Source: Leifsonia poae (GTDB lineage Bacteria > Actinomycetota > Actinomycetes > Actinomycetales > Microbacteriaceae). From it: a stretch of 64,000 nucleotides of DNA. The position numbers and the translations under genes are program-made. Shown here one piece after another: positions 54,141-63,922 of the stretch. Numbering within the stretch: the stretch's first letter is position 1; each line of letters starts with the position of its first letter. Location of the stretch: the NCBI RefSeq assembly GCF_020009625.1, contig NZ_JAIHLP010000002.1, positions 992,001 to 1,056,000 of the forward strand. Direction: 5' to 3'. The notes under the pieces are model-generated. The model saw nothing but the letters and a program-made list of their open reading frames with translations, did not search any database and had not been told where the DNA came from.

Positions 54141-54793
54141 CACCGAGCAGCAAACCCCCGGCCGTCGTCGCCGAACTGGGCCGCCCGGAGACCCCGGAGG
54201 AGACGGCGGAGCGCAAGGCGCAGAATTCGCGCAACCACCGCAACCGGCAGACCATCAACAATCTGTTCTATTCGCTCATCGCGACCGTCGGCCTGGTGCT
54301 GGTGATCGTGCTGATCGTGCCCCGGGGCACGCCGAACAACGCCAACCCTCCGGTCGACTACAAGTCGGTCGCCGCCCAGGGGCAGGGCTCCGAGCCGGAT
54401 CGCCTGCTGGTGCCCGAGCTGCCGGCGGGCTGGACCTCCAACAATGCGGAGCTGCGCACCAAGACCCCCGACAATGTCGACTCCTGGTACATCGGTCTGC
54501 TCACGCCGAAAAAGGAGTACATCGGCGTCGACCAGGGTTTCAAGGCGAACGAGAGCTGGGTCTCCGAACAGGTCAACAAATCGACCATCAAGGGCACCAC
54601 GACGATCGAGGGCATCAAATGGGATGTCTACGATAATCGGCAATCGGGCACCGACAACAATGACGTCGACTACGCCCTGACCACGACGGCAGGGCAGAGT
54701 TCGATCGTGCTGTTCGGCACGGCCGACGATGCCGAGTTCCGCACCGTCGCGTCGTCGCTCGCCGAACAGATCCACCGATTGGGAGGCTCATGA
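54137..54793 (+). CDS. DUF4245 membrane-anchored protein
   Basis: This 218-aa protein has a basic cytoplasmic start, one membrane segment ([20 protein letters not shown], about 40-60) and an extracytoplasmic domain with [13 protein letters not shown], as in the DUF4245 family. That family is often next to xseB in actinobacteria; the function is unknown. Start ATG overlaps the xseB stop, and the stop overlaps the next start. Confidence 0.88.
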   Translation: MTPSSKPPAVVAELGRPETPEETAERKAQNSRNHRNRQTINNLFYSLIATVGLVLVIVLIVPRGTPNNANPPVDYKSVAAQGQGSEPDRLLVPELPAGWTSNNAELRTKTPDNVDSWYIGLLTPKKEYIGVDQGFKANESWVSEQVNKSTIKGTTTIEGIKWDVYDNRQSGTDNNDVDYALTTTAGQSSIVLFGTADDAEFRTVASSLAEQIHRLGGS

Positions 54794-55446
54794 TGGGAAT
54801 GCCGAGACCGTCACGCGTCTGGGAGGCGATGATGCGCGGGAACGAGCGCTTCGTCACCGGCGACCCGGAACATCCGCGTCAAGACGTCGAGCGCCGCGAG
54901 AACGTGGCCGGCGGGCAGTCGCCACTGGCGGCCATCTTCGGCTGCAGCGACTCCCGTCTAGCCGCCGAGATCATCTTCGATCTCGGTCTGGGCGACGCCT
55001 TCGTGGTGCGCAACGCCGGCCAGGTCATCTCGGAATCGGTGGTGGGCTCCCTCGAGTACGCCGTCGGCGTCCTCCACGTTCCGCTCATCCTCGTGCTCGG
55101 GCACGACGAGTGCGGCGCGGTGCGGGCCGCCATCGAATCGCAGGCCGAAGATGCCACGCCCCTCCCCCCGCACATCGCCCGGCTCATCCAGCCCATCGTG
55201 CCCGCCGTGCACCGTGTGACGCAGACTCCCGCCGACCAACCCGTCGACCCGGATTCGGTCGACGCGAGCGAGGTGGGCCGCGAGCACCTGCGTGACACCG
55301 TCGCCGAGCTTCTGCAGGACTCGGAGATGATCAGCTCCGCCGTCGCCGATGGTTCGTTGGCTATCGTTGGTGCCAACTACCGGCTCCAGGAGGGCCGGGT
55401 CGTGGCCGACATCGTCGTCGGATTGACCGATCCGGCCGCCCGCTAG
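54790..55446 (+). CDS. Beta-class carbonic anhydrase
   Basis: This 218-aa zinc enzyme interconverts CO2 and bicarbonate. The ligands are Cys52 and Asp54 (IFGCSDSRL, with Arg56 of the dyad), His105 and Cys108 ([10 protein letters not shown]). It overlaps the DUF4245 stop by four bases, so the four genes xseA-xseB-DUF4245-CA form one operon. Fumarase follows after a 70-base gap. Confidence 0.94.
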   Translation: MMGMPRPSRVWEAMMRGNERFVTGDPEHPRQDVERRENVAGGQSPLAAIFGCSDSRLAAEIIFDLGLGDAFVVRNAGQVISESVVGSLEYAVGVLHVPLILVLGHDECGAVRAAIESQAEDATPLPPHIARLIQPIVPAVHRVTQTPADQPVDPDSVDASEVGREHLRDTVAELLQDSEMISSAVADGSLAIVGANYRLQEGRVVADIVVGLTDPAAR

Positions 55447-55516
55447 ACGCCAAGCCCCGCGCGAGGAACCCGGCGCCCGCCGGAGACTCCGACCGCACCA
55501 GAAAGGAAAACACACC

Positions 55517-56923
55517 GTGGTGGACACCCAGGCGGACACCGACTACCGCATCGAACACGACACGATGGGCGAGGTCCGCGTTCCCGCGGCCGCGCTCTAC
55601 GGCGCGCAGACGCAGCGCGCCGTGGAGAACTTCCCCATCTCCGGTTCGGTGCTGGAGCCGACGCAGATCGCCGCTCTCGCCCGCATCAAGAAATCGGCCG
55701 CGCTGGCCAACGCCCAGCTCGGCGTGCTCGATCAGGCGATCGCCGACGCGATCGCCGACGCCGCCGACGAGGTGGTCAGCGGCGTGCACGACGACCAGTT
55801 CCCGATCGACGTCTACCAGACCGGCTCCGGAACCTCCTCCAACATGAACATGAACGAGGTCCTCGCCACACTGGCGTCGCGGCGCCTCGGTCGGCCGGTG
55901 CACCCGAACGACCACGTGAACGCCTCACAATCGTCGAACGATGTGTTCCCGACCTCGGTGCACATCGCGGTCACGGGCGCCCTCATCGACGATCTGATCC
56001 CGGCCCTGGACCATCTCGCGGTAGCCCTCGAAGAGAAGGCGGAGCTGTGGGCCACGGCGGTCAAGGCCGGTCGCACCCACCTGATGGACGCCACCCCGGT
56101 CACGCTCGGCCAGGAGTTCGGCGGTTACGCGGCGCAGATCCGCCTCGGCATCGAGCGCGTGCAGTCCGCTCTGCACCGCGTCGCGGAGGTCCCGCTCGGT
56201 GGCACCGCCGTCGGCACCGGCATCAACACCCCACTCGGCTTCCCGCAGCGGGTCATCGAGCTGCTCACGCAGGAGACCGAGCTGCCGATCACCGAGGCGC
56301 GCAACCACTTCGAGGCGCAGGCCAACCGGGATGCGCTCGTCGAGACCTCCGGCGCCCTGCGCACCATCGCGGTCAGCCTCACCAAGATCTGCAACGACCT
56401 CCGCTGGATGGGCTCCGGCCCGAACACCGGACTCGGCGAGCTGCACATCCCAGACCTGCAGCCGGGGTCGTCGATCATGCCCGGCAAGGTCAACCCGGTC
56501 ATCCCGGAGGCCGTGCTGATGGTGGCTTCGCGTGTCGTCGGAAACGACGCCACGATCGCCTGGAGCGGCGCTTCGGGCATCTTCGAGCTGAACGTCGCCA
56601 TTCCGGTCATGGGCACCGCTCTGCTCGAGTCGATCCGCCTGCTCACGCAGGGCACCCGGGTGCTCGCCGACAAGACCGTTCTTGGCCTCGAGGCGAACTT
56701 CGACCGCGCCCGCGCCCTCGCCGAGTCATCCCCGTCGATCGTCACACCGCTCAACCGGGTCATCGGCTACGAGGCCGCCGCCAAGGTCGCAAAGCACTCG
56801 GTCGCCCAGGGGATGACGGTGCGCGAGGCCGTCATCGACCTCGGTTTCGTGGAGCGTGGCGAGGTCACCCTCGAACAACTCGACTCCTCGCTCGATGTGC
56901 TCAGCATGACCCACCCGGGCTGA
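55517..56923 (+). CDS. fumC: Class II fumarase
   Basis: This 468-aa TCA-cycle enzyme hydrates fumarate to malate. Family markers: [35 protein letters not shown] and the superfamily signature [11 protein letters not shown]. The GTG at 55517 follows AGAAAGGA. A very strong intrinsic terminator lies downstream. Confidence 0.95.
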   Translation: MVDTQADTDYRIEHDTMGEVRVPAAALYGAQTQRAVENFPISGSVLEPTQIAALARIKKSAALANAQLGVLDQAIADAIADAADEVVSGVHDDQFPIDVYQTGSGTSSNMNMNEVLATLASRRLGRPVHPNDHVNASQSSNDVFPTSVHIAVTGALIDDLIPALDHLAVALEEKAELWATAVKAGRTHLMDATPVTLGQEFGGYAAQIRLGIERVQSALHRVAEVPLGGTAVGTGINTPLGFPQRVIELLTQETELPITEARNHFEAQANRDALVETSGALRTIAVSLTKICNDLRWMGSGPNTGLGELHIPDLQPGSSIMPGKVNPVIPEAVLMVASRVVGNDATIAWSGASGIFELNVAIPVMGTALLESIRLLTQGTRVLADKTVLGLEANFDRARALAESSPSIVTPLNRVIGYEAAAKVAKHSVAQGMTVREAVIDLGFVERGEVTLEQLDSSLDVLSMTHPG

Positions 56924-56942
56924 TCGCCCCGCCGGTCATCGT

Positions 56943-56980
56943 CGAGACGCCCTCCCCGTCGGGAGGGCGTCTCGCTTTTC
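56943..56980 (+). terminator. Intrinsic terminator after fumC
   Basis: CGAGACGCCCTCCC and GGGAGGGCGTCTCG form a perfect 14-bp stem with the loop CGTC, followed by CTTTTC. This is the clearest Rho-independent terminator of the window. Confidence 0.93.
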
Positions 56981-56995
56981 TCCCCCGACGGTCGC

Positions 56996-57598
56996 TCAGG
57001 GCTCCCGCTTCGAGCTGCGCTTCGGCACGGCGCGCACGTGCGCGCGTTCGCCCTGCCTGCCGACCAGGCTGAGGTATTCGACGGGGCCGGCGCTGGTCGA
57101 GCCGAACCAATGCGGTGTGCGAGTGTCGAACTCCGCGGCCTCACCGGGCGTCAGCCGGAGGTCATGCTCGGCGAGAACGACGCGGAGCGTGCCGTTGAGA
57201 ACGTAGACCCAGTCGTACCCGTCGTGCGTGCGCAGCTGAGGTTCCTGCTCGTCGTGCCCCGTCGGCAGGACGAACTTGTAGGCCTGGATGCCTCCCGGCC
57301 GCCGGGTGAGCGGCAGGATCGTCGACCCGTCGGAGCAGGCGACCGGCCGCAGATGGATGCGAGGGTCGCCGGTCGGTGGCGCATCCACGAGCTCATCGAG
57401 CGTGACGCCGTGCACGCGGGCGAGAGGGAGCAGCTGTTCGAGGGTTGGTCGCCGTAGGCCCGATTCGAGCCGGGAGAGGGTGCTCGCCGAGATGCCGGTC
57501 TGCGCGGCGAGGTCGGCGAGGGTGACGTCCCGGCGCAGCCGGAGGCGTTTGAGTCGCGGTCCGACCGCGTCGAGGGTCGTGTTCGAGTCCGGGGTCAT
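56996..57598 (-). CDS. XRE-family regulator with cupin domain
   Basis: This 200-aa protein has an N-terminal XRE helix-turn-helix (RRDVTLADLAAQTGISASTLSRLE) and a C-terminal cupin (THDGYDWVYVLNGTLRVVLAEHDL, FDTRTPHWFG). Such regulators sense small molecules through the cupin. The ATG at 57598 is 65 bases from the divergent methyltransferase start, which may be its target. Confidence 0.88.
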   Translation of the reverse strand: MTPDSNTTLDAVGPRLKRLRLRRDVTLADLAAQTGISASTLSRLESGLRRPTLEQLLPLARVHGVTLDELVDAPPTGDPRIHLRPVACSDGSTILPLTRRPGGIQAYKFVLPTGHDEQEPQLRTHDGYDWVYVLNGTLRVVLAEHDLRLTPGEAAEFDTRTPHWFGSTSAGPVEYLSLVGRQGERAHVRAVPKRSSKREP

Positions 57599-57663
57599 CC
57601 TCCGATTTTGCCATTCGGCAACGTCCCTTGCGCATCCGCGCGATGTTTGGAGACGATCGGGGA

Positions 57664-58377
57664 ATGGAGACGGCGGACGAGATGAACATGAACGGCGCAA
57701 CATTGCCGAACGACACGACGTCGCCGAGCGACGCCGACACGAGGCCGACCCCCGAGTTCGGCAAGGAGTTCTGGGAGCACCACTGGGCTCAGGGCCGAAG
57801 CTCCTCCCCCGCCGCCGGGGCAGCCGCCGCGAGCCTCCCCCACCCCTACCTCGCTCGAGAGACAGTGGCGCTGACGCCAGGGGATGCGCTCGACGCCGGA
57901 TGCGGAACGGGCGCCGAAGCGCTCTGGCTGGCCGAAGCCGGTTGGCGCGTCACCGCCGCAGACATCTCCCCGACCGCTCTGGCTCAGGCGGCCGCGCGAA
58001 CGGCATCCATGCCCGCAGCCGGACGGGTGAGCTGGGTCGAGGCCGATCTGACCGTCTGGGAGCCGGGGCGCCGGTTCGGTCTCGTCGTCACGAGCTACGC
58101 ACACCCGGCGATGCCGGCCCTCGCCTTCTTCGCGCGCATCGCCCGCTGGGTCGATCTCGGCGGAACCCTGCTGATCGTCGCCCACCGTCAGGAGGGCGCC
58201 GCTCACGGTGTCTCGCCCGCCGGGGCCACCGTCACCCGCGCCGAGATCATCGCCGTTCTCGAGCCGCTGCGCTGGCGCATCGAGGCCGCGGTCGAGGAGA
58301 CCCGGACGCTCCCCGGTCACGCGGGCGGCGCTCATCACCTGGACGATGTCGTCGTGCGCGCCACCCGGCTCGGTTGA
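57664..58377 (+). CDS. Class I SAM-dependent methyltransferase
   Basis: This 237-aa protein has motif I ALDAGCGTGAEALWLAEAGW and ITAADISPTAL-like acidic loop (VTAADISPTALAQAA), with FWEHHWAQG near the N-terminus as in the thiopurine/Tam-type group. The ATG at 57664 (METADEM) follows GGGAATGG; in-frame starts further upstream overlap the regulator's promoter. The substrate is unknown. Confidence 0.85.
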   Translation: METADEMNMNGATLPNDTTSPSDADTRPTPEFGKEFWEHHWAQGRSSSPAAGAAAASLPHPYLARETVALTPGDALDAGCGTGAEALWLAEAGWRVTAADISPTALAQAAARTASMPAAGRVSWVEADLTVWEPGRRFGLVVTSYAHPAMPALAFFARIARWVDLGGTLLIVAHRQEGAAHGVSPAGATVTRAEIIAVLEPLRWRIEAAVEETRTLPGHAGGAHHLDDVVVRATRLG

Positions 58378-58419
58378 GGCCGTTCCACCCCGGCTGGGCC
58401 GAAGCATCGCCGTTCGGCC

Positions 58420-58779
58420 TCAGCGGAGGTACGACACCAGCAGCACGACGAGCGAGAGGGCGAGCATCCCGAGGCAGTTCAGCCAGAACTCCTGCCTGAG
58501 GAATCGGGCGCGGATGTGCGCATACGCGGCTGCGACGAAGTAGACCACGACGCCGACGTTGGCCGCGAACGCGACCCCCGGCGTTCCGATTCCCACCAGC
58601 AGGCCGGCCGCCCCCAGCAGTTTGATGACGATCAGCGTCCACCACCACTCGCGCGGAAAGTGCACACCGTTGAGACAGTCCCGCACGAACCCCGGGGGCC
58701 GCAGCGAGAGGAGTGCGTCGGCGAGGAGTACGACGGCGAGAACGGCGGTGAGCCACCAGGGCTCGGGTATGAGGATCAT
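58420..58779 (-). CDS. DoxX-like small membrane protein
   Basis: This 119-aa protein has four predicted membrane segments (WWLTAVLAVVLLADALLSL, WWWTLIVIKLLGAAGLLVG, GVAFAANVGVVVYFVAAAYA, LNCLGMLALSLVVLLVSYL), the layout of DoxX-like proteins. The function is unknown. It begins one base after the tetR-type stop, so it is its operon partner and probable regulated cargo. Confidence 0.82.
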   Translation of the reverse strand: MILIPEPWWLTAVLAVVLLADALLSLRPPGFVRDCLNGVHFPREWWWTLIVIKLLGAAGLLVGIGTPGVAFAANVGVVVYFVAAAYAHIRARFLRQEFWLNCLGMLALSLVVLLVSYLR

Positions 58780-58780
58780 G

Positions 58781-59395
58781 TCATTCCCCCTGAGGATGGG
58801 CCACGAAGTCGATCACCGACCGGAGCCGGTCGATCAGGAGCTGCACCTCGGCCGCGCCGCCCGCCCAGGCGAGCAGCGTTCCGAGGTAGGAGAGATAGAT
58901 GGCGCTGACTCCGCTCGGGATGCGCTCGGCGGCCAGCCCCGACAGCGAGAGTTCGCGCTCGATGTCATCGCTCAGCACGCCCGCCAGCCCGTGGAAGATC
59001 ACCGAGTCGTGGCTCCCGCTGACGAGGATGGCCCCGTATTCGCGTGCCAACCCCATGTTCTCTGCGAAGAGATCGAGAAACGGGAGGACGAGCAACAGGA
59101 TGCGGTCGGTGACGTCGACCCCGGCCGAGTCGGCCGCGGGCGGCGCACCGGGCGGCAGCGCACCCGGATCCGGCCGCACCTGCGCGATCCAACGGTCGAC
59201 GATGGCGACGAGGAGGCCCCGTTTGTCGCCGGCGGCCATGACGGTTCCGGCGCTGACCCCGGCGGCCGCGGCGATCTGGCGCACGGTGGTCGCAGCGAAC
59301 CCACGATCGACGAAGAGCGTCTCGGCCACTTCGACCACTCGTTCGCGAGTGGCCCTCCCCTGCTCACTCCGAGACTGAACGCGTTCACTGAACAT
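58781..59395 (-). CDS. TetR-family regulator, first gene of a two-gene operon
   Basis: This 204-aa regulator has an HTH region EVAETLFVDRGFAATTVRQI, AAAAGVSAGTVMAAG, where the usual aromatic recognition end is replaced by VMAAG. The ATG at 59395 lies within a pair of palindromes (see operator entry). TACTAT seven bases upstream on the minus strand fits a -10 of a leaderless transcript. It is followed by the DoxX-like gene. Confidence 0.87.
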   Translation of the reverse strand: MFSERVQSRSEQGRATRERVVEVAETLFVDRGFAATTVRQIAAAAGVSAGTVMAAGDKRGLLVAIVDRWIAQVRPDPGALPPGAPPAADSAGVDVTDRILLLVLPFLDLFAENMGLAREYGAILVSGSHDSVIFHGLAGVLSDDIERELSLSGLAAERIPSGVSAIYLSYLGTLLAWAGGAAEVQLLIDRLRSVIDFVAHPQGE

Positions 59396-59401
59396 GTTCA
59401 G
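59376..59401. promoter_or_regulatory. Double palindromic operator over the tetR start
   Basis: TGAACGCGTTCA (59376-59387) and CTGAACATGTTCAG (59388-59401) are adjacent perfect palindromes sharing TGAAC-N2-GTTCA, 13 bases apart. They cover the start codon and first codons, so binding would block transcription of this leaderless gene: a likely autoregulatory operator. Confidence 0.78.
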
Positions 59402-59422
59402 AATAGTAGCAGCTGTGATCGC

Positions 59423-60049
59423 CTACCGCACGCCGACGGCAGCCCAGAACCCGAGCAGCAGGAACGGCCCGAGAGGCACCTCCCGTCCCCCGGTGTGCAG
59501 CACGCCGAGGGCGACCACTCCGGCACCGAGGAACGCGACACCGGCCGCCGCCGCGATCCGTTCGGCGCCGAGTCCAGCGGAGGTCGCCGCCAGCGCGAGC
59601 ATCCCCGCGAGTTTGACATCGCCCATCCCCATTCCTTCACTCGCCGCCACTACCGCGAACGTCGCGACGACGGCCGAGCACAGGACAACCTCGGCGAGCG
59701 GCGGCGAACCACGCGCGAGCGCGCGCCCGACGACGCCCGTGGCCGCGAAGACGAACCCCGGAAGCACGAGGACGTTCGGCAGACGCCGCTCCCGCAGATC
59801 GGCCACGCAGAGCGGGAGGGTGACGGCGGCGACATAGCCGCAGGCGAGCACGACGGGCGGCCCCGGCCCCCAGCGCACCACCGCGAGAAGCCCGAGCGCG
59901 AGAGCCGCACCGAGTGTCGCGCCCGTCGGCACGAGCCGCGAACCGGCCCGGCCGACGCTTCTCGCCCGACCGCCACTGGCCCGGTCGCCACTCTCGCAAC
60001 CTCCTGCGACCCTGCCACCGCCTGCTGTACTCCTGCTCTTCTCCCCCAT
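59423..60049 (-). CDS. Prepilin peptidase (A24 family, short form)
   Basis: This 208-aa membrane protease has the two catalytic aspartates of type IV prepilin peptidases: Asp84 (VADLRERRLPN) and Asp144 in GMGMGDVKLAG. It has about six membrane segments and lacks the N-terminal methylase domain, as in TadV/CpaA. Its substrates, Tad/Flp or competence pilins, are not encoded nearby. The first about 40 residues are basic and may be an over-long start; ATG 60049 was kept because no later start has a ribosome site. Confidence 0.85.
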   Translation of the reverse strand: MGEKSRSTAGGGRVAGGCESGDRASGGRARSVGRAGSRLVPTGATLGAALALGLLAVVRWGPGPPVVLACGYVAAVTLPLCVADLRERRLPNVLVLPGFVFAATGVVGRALARGSPPLAEVVLCSAVVATFAVVAASEGMGMGDVKLAGMLALAATSAGLGAERIAAAAGVAFLGAGVVALGVLHTGGREVPLGPFLLLGFWAAVGVR

Positions 60050-60174
60050 GGGTCCACGCTAGGCGCGGGCCCGACCACCACGCCGTTCTCCACAGGGTCG
60101 CTCACCGCGCACAGCGGCCTGCGCACCAGCGGTAGGAACGCCCGATCCGCATCGGGCCCCCGCGGACGCACCAC

Positions 60175-60208
60175 GGCGCCCGATCCCGCGTTGCAAGGAT
60201 CGGGCGCC
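60175..60208 (-). terminator. Hairpin downstream of phoH
   Basis: GGCGCCCGATCC (60175-60186) and GGATCGGGCGCC (60197-60208) form a perfect 12-bp stem with a ten-base loop, 11 bases past the phoH stop on the minus strand. There is no T-tract. Confidence 0.78.
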
Positions 60209-60219
60209 GTCGCGCGCGT

Positions 60220-61584
60220 CTACGACAGTTCGTTGCCCTCCAGCATCTCCGTCACCAGCGCGGCGATGGCCGAACGCTCCGAGCGGGTCAGGGTGATGTG
60301 GCCGAAGAGCGAGTGGCCTTTCAGCGTCTCGATCACTGAGGCGACACCGTCGTGCCGGCCCACCCGCAGATTGTCACGCTGGGCGACATCGTGGGTGAGC
60401 ACCACGCGCGAGTTCTGGCCGATGCGGCTGAGCACGGTGAGCAGCACATTGCGCTCCAGCGATTGGGCTTCGTCCACGATCACGAACGCGTCGTGCAACG
60501 AGCGGCCCCGGATGTGCGTGAGCGGCAGCACCTCGAGAATGCCGCGATCCTGCACCTCGTCGAGCACGTTCTGCGACACCAGCGCGCCGAGGGTGTCGAA
60601 CACCGCCTGCCCCCACGGGTTCATCTTCTCGCCCTGGTCGCCCGGCAGGTAGCCGAGCTCCTGGCCGCCCACCGCGTAGAGCGGTCGGAAGACCATGATC
60701 CGCTTGTGCTGCTGCCGTTCGAGCACCGCCTCGAGACCCGCGCAGAGGGCCAACGCCGACTTGCCGGTTCCAGCGCGCCCGCCGAGCGACAGGATGCCGA
60801 CCTCCGGGTCGAGCAGCATGTCGATGGCCAGGCGCTGCTCCGCCGAACGACCGTGCAGCCCGAAGACGTCCCGGTCGCCGCGCACGAGCTTCAGCGCGCC
60901 GTCGCTCGTGACGCGGCCGAGGGCCGAACCCCGGTCGGAGTGGATGATGAGCCCGGTGTTGACGGGCAGCTCGTCGACGAGTTCGCTGTGCATCCTCTCG
61001 TTCTCATAGAGGTCGGCCATCTCATCGGCGCCGAGGGTGATCTCATCGAGGCCCGTCCACCCGGAGTCGACCGCGAGCTCGTGCCGGTACTCCTCGGCCG
61101 CGAGACCGATGGAGGCGGCCTTGACCCGCAGCGGAAGGTCTTTGGAGACGACCGTGACCTCGAGCCCATCGTTCGCCAGGTTCTGCGCCACGGCGAGGAT
61201 GCGTGAGTCGTTGTCGTTCAGCTGCAGCCCGCTCGGGAGCACCGACATATTGGAGTGGTTGAGTTCGACGCGCAGAGAACCGCCGTCGCCCACGGGGATC
61301 GGGAAGTCGAGACGCTCGTGCAGCACCCGCAACTCATCGAGGTTGCGCAGCGCTTGGCGGGCGAAGTACCCGATCTCTGGGTCGTTGCGTTTCCCTTCCA
61401 GCTCGCTGATCACCACCACCGGGATGACTACGGCGTGCTCGGCGAACCGGAAGATCGCCTTGGGGTCGGACAACAGCACGGAGGTGTCGAGCACATATGT
61501 GCGCTCCTGTTGCTCCATGTGCCGGGACGTCGATCCGGTCTGTGCCGGCTGTCGGGTTACCTGTTCGGCCACAACAACTCCCAC
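60220..61584 (-). CDS. PhoH2-type protein (PIN domain + PhoH ATPase)
   Basis: This 454-aa protein fuses a PIN RNase domain ([16 protein letters not shown], conserved acidic residues; about 28-160) to a PhoH helicase-like ATPase (Walker [10 protein letters not shown] at 268-276, [12 protein letters not shown]alker B). PhoH2 proteins are RNA helicase/ribonucleases in actinobacteria. The start is uncertain: GTG 61584 or ATG 61518 (22 residues shorter, [11 protein letters not shown]). Confidence 0.92.
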   Translation of the reverse strand: MGVVVAEQVTRQPAQTGSTSRHMEQQERTYVLDTSVLLSDPKAIFRFAEHAVVIPVVVISELEGKRNDPEIGYFARQALRNLDELRVLHERLDFPIPVGDGGSLRVELNHSNMSVLPSGLQLNDNDSRILAVAQNLANDGLEVTVVSKDLPLRVKAASIGLAAEEYRHELAVDSGWTGLDEITLGADEMADLYENERMHSELVDELPVNTGLIIHSDRGSALGRVTSDGALKLVRGDRDVFGLHGRSAEQRLAIDMLLDPEVGILSLGGRAGTGKSALALCAGLEAVLERQQHKRIMVFRPLYAVGGQELGYLPGDQGEKMNPWGQAVFDTLGALVSQNVLDEVQDRGILEVLPLTHIRGRSLHDAFVIVDEAQSLERNVLLTVLSRIGQNSRVVLTHDVAQRDNLRVGRHDGVASVIETLKGHSLFGHITLTRSERSAIAALVTEMLEGNELS

Positions 61585-61776
61585 CCCGGTCGCTCCGTGG
61601 AGCTCCCGGATTTCGCCTGCGAGTCGGCCGCTTGGGTTTCGAAACGAACTTACGTGGCCGTCTCGATCGGGCGCCGTGCCCGATACGACAGACGCTACGC
61701 CGCACGGCCGACAGTCGTCTGCGACACGCCCGCGCTCCGGATTAACCCCGTGTGAACGCTTACCGCCCGGCCGGTC

Positions 61777-62895
61777 TCAGGCGACCGATGCGTAGGAGGT
61801 GAATGCAGCGCGCAACATCTCCAACGTGTCGTTGTTCGTCCCCGCGTGCGCGCTGATGCGCACATTGGTGTCGCGATTCGTGGCGGTGACGCCGTGGTTG
61901 AACAGGGAGGCGCTCAGCACCGTCAGCCGTTCCTGCAGCGGTTCCAGCACGACCATTCCCGCACGCTCCGCCGCATTGCGCGACGACGCCACCGGGATGC
62001 CGAACTCGTCGGCCAGATCCAGCACATGCTCGACGTTCTCACTCACGGCTGCGTTGATCTCGGCCACGCCGACGGAGGCGACCTCCTCGAGCGCCGCGGC
62101 GAAGCGTGCCTCGGCCACGCAGTCCGGGTTGCTCACCGTGAACGCGCGGGCGCCGGATGCGGGGTCGATGACCTCGTCCCACGATTCCGGCCTATCCGTG
62201 CCGGTGAACCCGCTGAACACGGGCGTGAGGTGGTCGAGAGCGCGCGCGCTGAGAGCGAGGAAGCCCGTTCCCCAGCCCGAGCGCAGCCACTTCTGACCAC
62301 CGGCGACGACGACATCGGCCACCTCGTACGGTGCGTCGACGATGCCGAACCCCTGGATCGCATCCACGATCAGCAGCCGGTCGCCGATAACCTGACGGAT
62401 GCCGTCGATGTCGGCGAGGTAGCCCGTGCGCGAGTCGACCAGGCTGACGGCGACGGCCGCGGTGTTCGCGCCCACCTGATCACGGATCTGGCCGGGCGTG
62501 ACGCGGCCGTGATCGGTCTCGAGCCACGTCGGAGTGATGACGTGCATCGCCTGCGCGGCCCGCACCGCCGCGAAGGTGACACTTGGGAACTCGGCCGCCG
62601 AGAGCAGCAGCTCTCCGCCGGTGAGGCCGAACATCGCGTGCATCAGACCGGTGCTCGTATTGGGCTGGAAGACGATCTGGTCCGCCGGGAATCCGGTGAG
62701 GCCGGCGACGGCGTCGCGCATCCGCTGGTCTTCTCGCCGCATCCCCTCGATGCTGCCGAATCGGCCTTTGGCCACGATCTCGTTCTGCCCGGCGGATTCG
62801 GCGACCACGGTCGCCGAGAGTGGCCCCACTCGTCCGTAGTCCAAATAGCCCGGCTCCTCGCGGAAACCGGCCGCGAACTCGTCCATCGTCGTCAT
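61777..62895 (-). CDS. Class V aminotransferase-fold PLP enzyme
   Basis: This 372-aa enzyme has the fold-type I class V pattern: LIVDAIQGFGIVDAPYEVADVVVAGGQKWL with PLP Lys202, and an upstream STGLMHAMFGL. It belongs to the isopenicillin-N-epimerase/cysteine-desulfurase-like group. The reaction is unknown. CCAGGAGGTC precedes the ATG at 62895 on the minus strand. Confidence 0.87.
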   Translation of the reverse strand: MTTMDEFAAGFREEPGYLDYGRVGPLSATVVAESAGQNEIVAKGRFGSIEGMRREDQRMRDAVAGLTGFPADQIVFQPNTSTGLMHAMFGLTGGELLLSAAEFPSVTFAAVRAAQAMHVITPTWLETDHGRVTPGQIRDQVGANTAAVAVSLVDSRTGYLADIDGIRQVIGDRLLIVDAIQGFGIVDAPYEVADVVVAGGQKWLRSGWGTGFLALSARALDHLTPVFSGFTGTDRPESWDEVIDPASGARAFTVSNPDCVAEARFAAALEEVASVGVAEINAAVSENVEHVLDLADEFGIPVASSRNAAERAGMVVLEPLQERLTVLSASLFNHGVTATNRDTNVRISAHAGTNNDTLEMLRAAFTSYASVA

Positions 62896-62952
62896 CTGAG
62901 TGACCTCCTGGAACATTCTGTCAGTCCGGCGGGCGGGGATTCGCGTCGACGG

Positions 62953-63855
62953 TCAGAGCGCGGGACGCTGTGCCCGCGCGACCGCCAGCGAGCGGGAGAC
63001 CGGCGGCAGCCAGAGCACGACGGCGACAAGCAGTGCGATGACGGTCAGGATGCCGTAGCCGACGGCGGCGAACGCCGACGCACTGAAGCGGAATTCGACG
63101 AAGCCGTCGACCCCGTCGAGCACGAGCACGACGGCCACCACGCTCACGAGCTGGCGTCCGAATGCGGAGCCGCGGCCTGCGGCGATCGCACCGAAGAGGG
63201 GAAGGGTCATCGCCGGGATCATCATGGCGCTCATCAGGAGCTCCTCCGGTCCGAGCCCGAACGGGTCGGGCACGATCAGGGCGCGCGCCGTGACCAGAAC
63301 GGCGATGGCGAGCACGACGAAAGCGCCGCCGATGGCAAACCGCACCAGGACCGCCGCGTCGGGAGCCTCCCGATCGGCCGGGCTCGGACCGGTGACGATG
63401 GTCGCCGGCCCCGAGGAGACGGCCAGCGCACAGGCGAGAACGACCGCCACGAGAAAGCCCAGGTTCACCGCGTCGGAGAGTGCGGCGGAGAGCACGAACG
63501 CGAATGCGCCGGTGAGCATCCGTTGCAGCAGGATCAGGAGCAGGACGACACCGGCCAACGAGATCCCCAGCAGAAGCCAGGACCGGCCGGAACCGCCGCG
63601 AGCCCGCGCGGCGACACCGACGACGACGCACACGACCGTGACCCCGGTCACCAGCGCACCGAGGAGGGGAAGAGCGATCGCGAACGGGTACGGCGCTGCC
63701 AGACTCAGCGACCACAGCACGGGCGCCCTCGCGCTCAGCCAGAACAGCGCGGCGCCGAGCACCCCGCTCACCAGGGCGAGCCAGCAGGCCGCACGGAGCC
63801 GCATCGGCAGACCGAATGCCGCCGTTCGCGCCAATGTTCGGGTCGTGCCGAGCAC
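62953..63855 (-). CDS. Polytopic membrane protein of unknown function
   Basis: This 300-aa protein has about eight hydrophobic segments, for example LLLGISLAGVVLLLILL and LVSVVAVVLVLDGVDGF, and no recognised motif. Start ATG 63855 is preceded by GGAGGGAGGA. It lies upstream of the aminotransferase-fold gene on the same strand, 57 bases away. Confidence 0.7.
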   Translation of the reverse strand: MLGTTRTLARTAAFGLPMRLRAACWLALVSGVLGAALFWLSARAPVLWSLSLAAPYPFAIALPLLGALVTGVTVVCVVVGVAARARGGSGRSWLLLGISLAGVVLLLILLQRMLTGAFAFVLSAALSDAVNLGFLVAVVLACALAVSSGPATIVTGPSPADREAPDAAVLVRFAIGGAFVVLAIAVLVTARALIVPDPFGLGPEELLMSAMMIPAMTLPLFGAIAAGRGSAFGRQLVSVVAVVLVLDGVDGFVEFRFSASAFAAVGYGILTVIALLVAVVLWLPPVSRSLAVARAQRPAL

Positions 63856-63922
63856 GGCCGTCCTCCCTCCCTGGAAACGGGTAGGGGAACGATAGCAGAG
63901 GCTGGAGATGCCCGGCGAGACC

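Noticed and set aside
59389..59400. SOS box at TGAACATGTTCA
   Set aside because: The half-sites are separated by two bases rather than the four required for actinobacterial LexA; better explained as a TetR-type operator.
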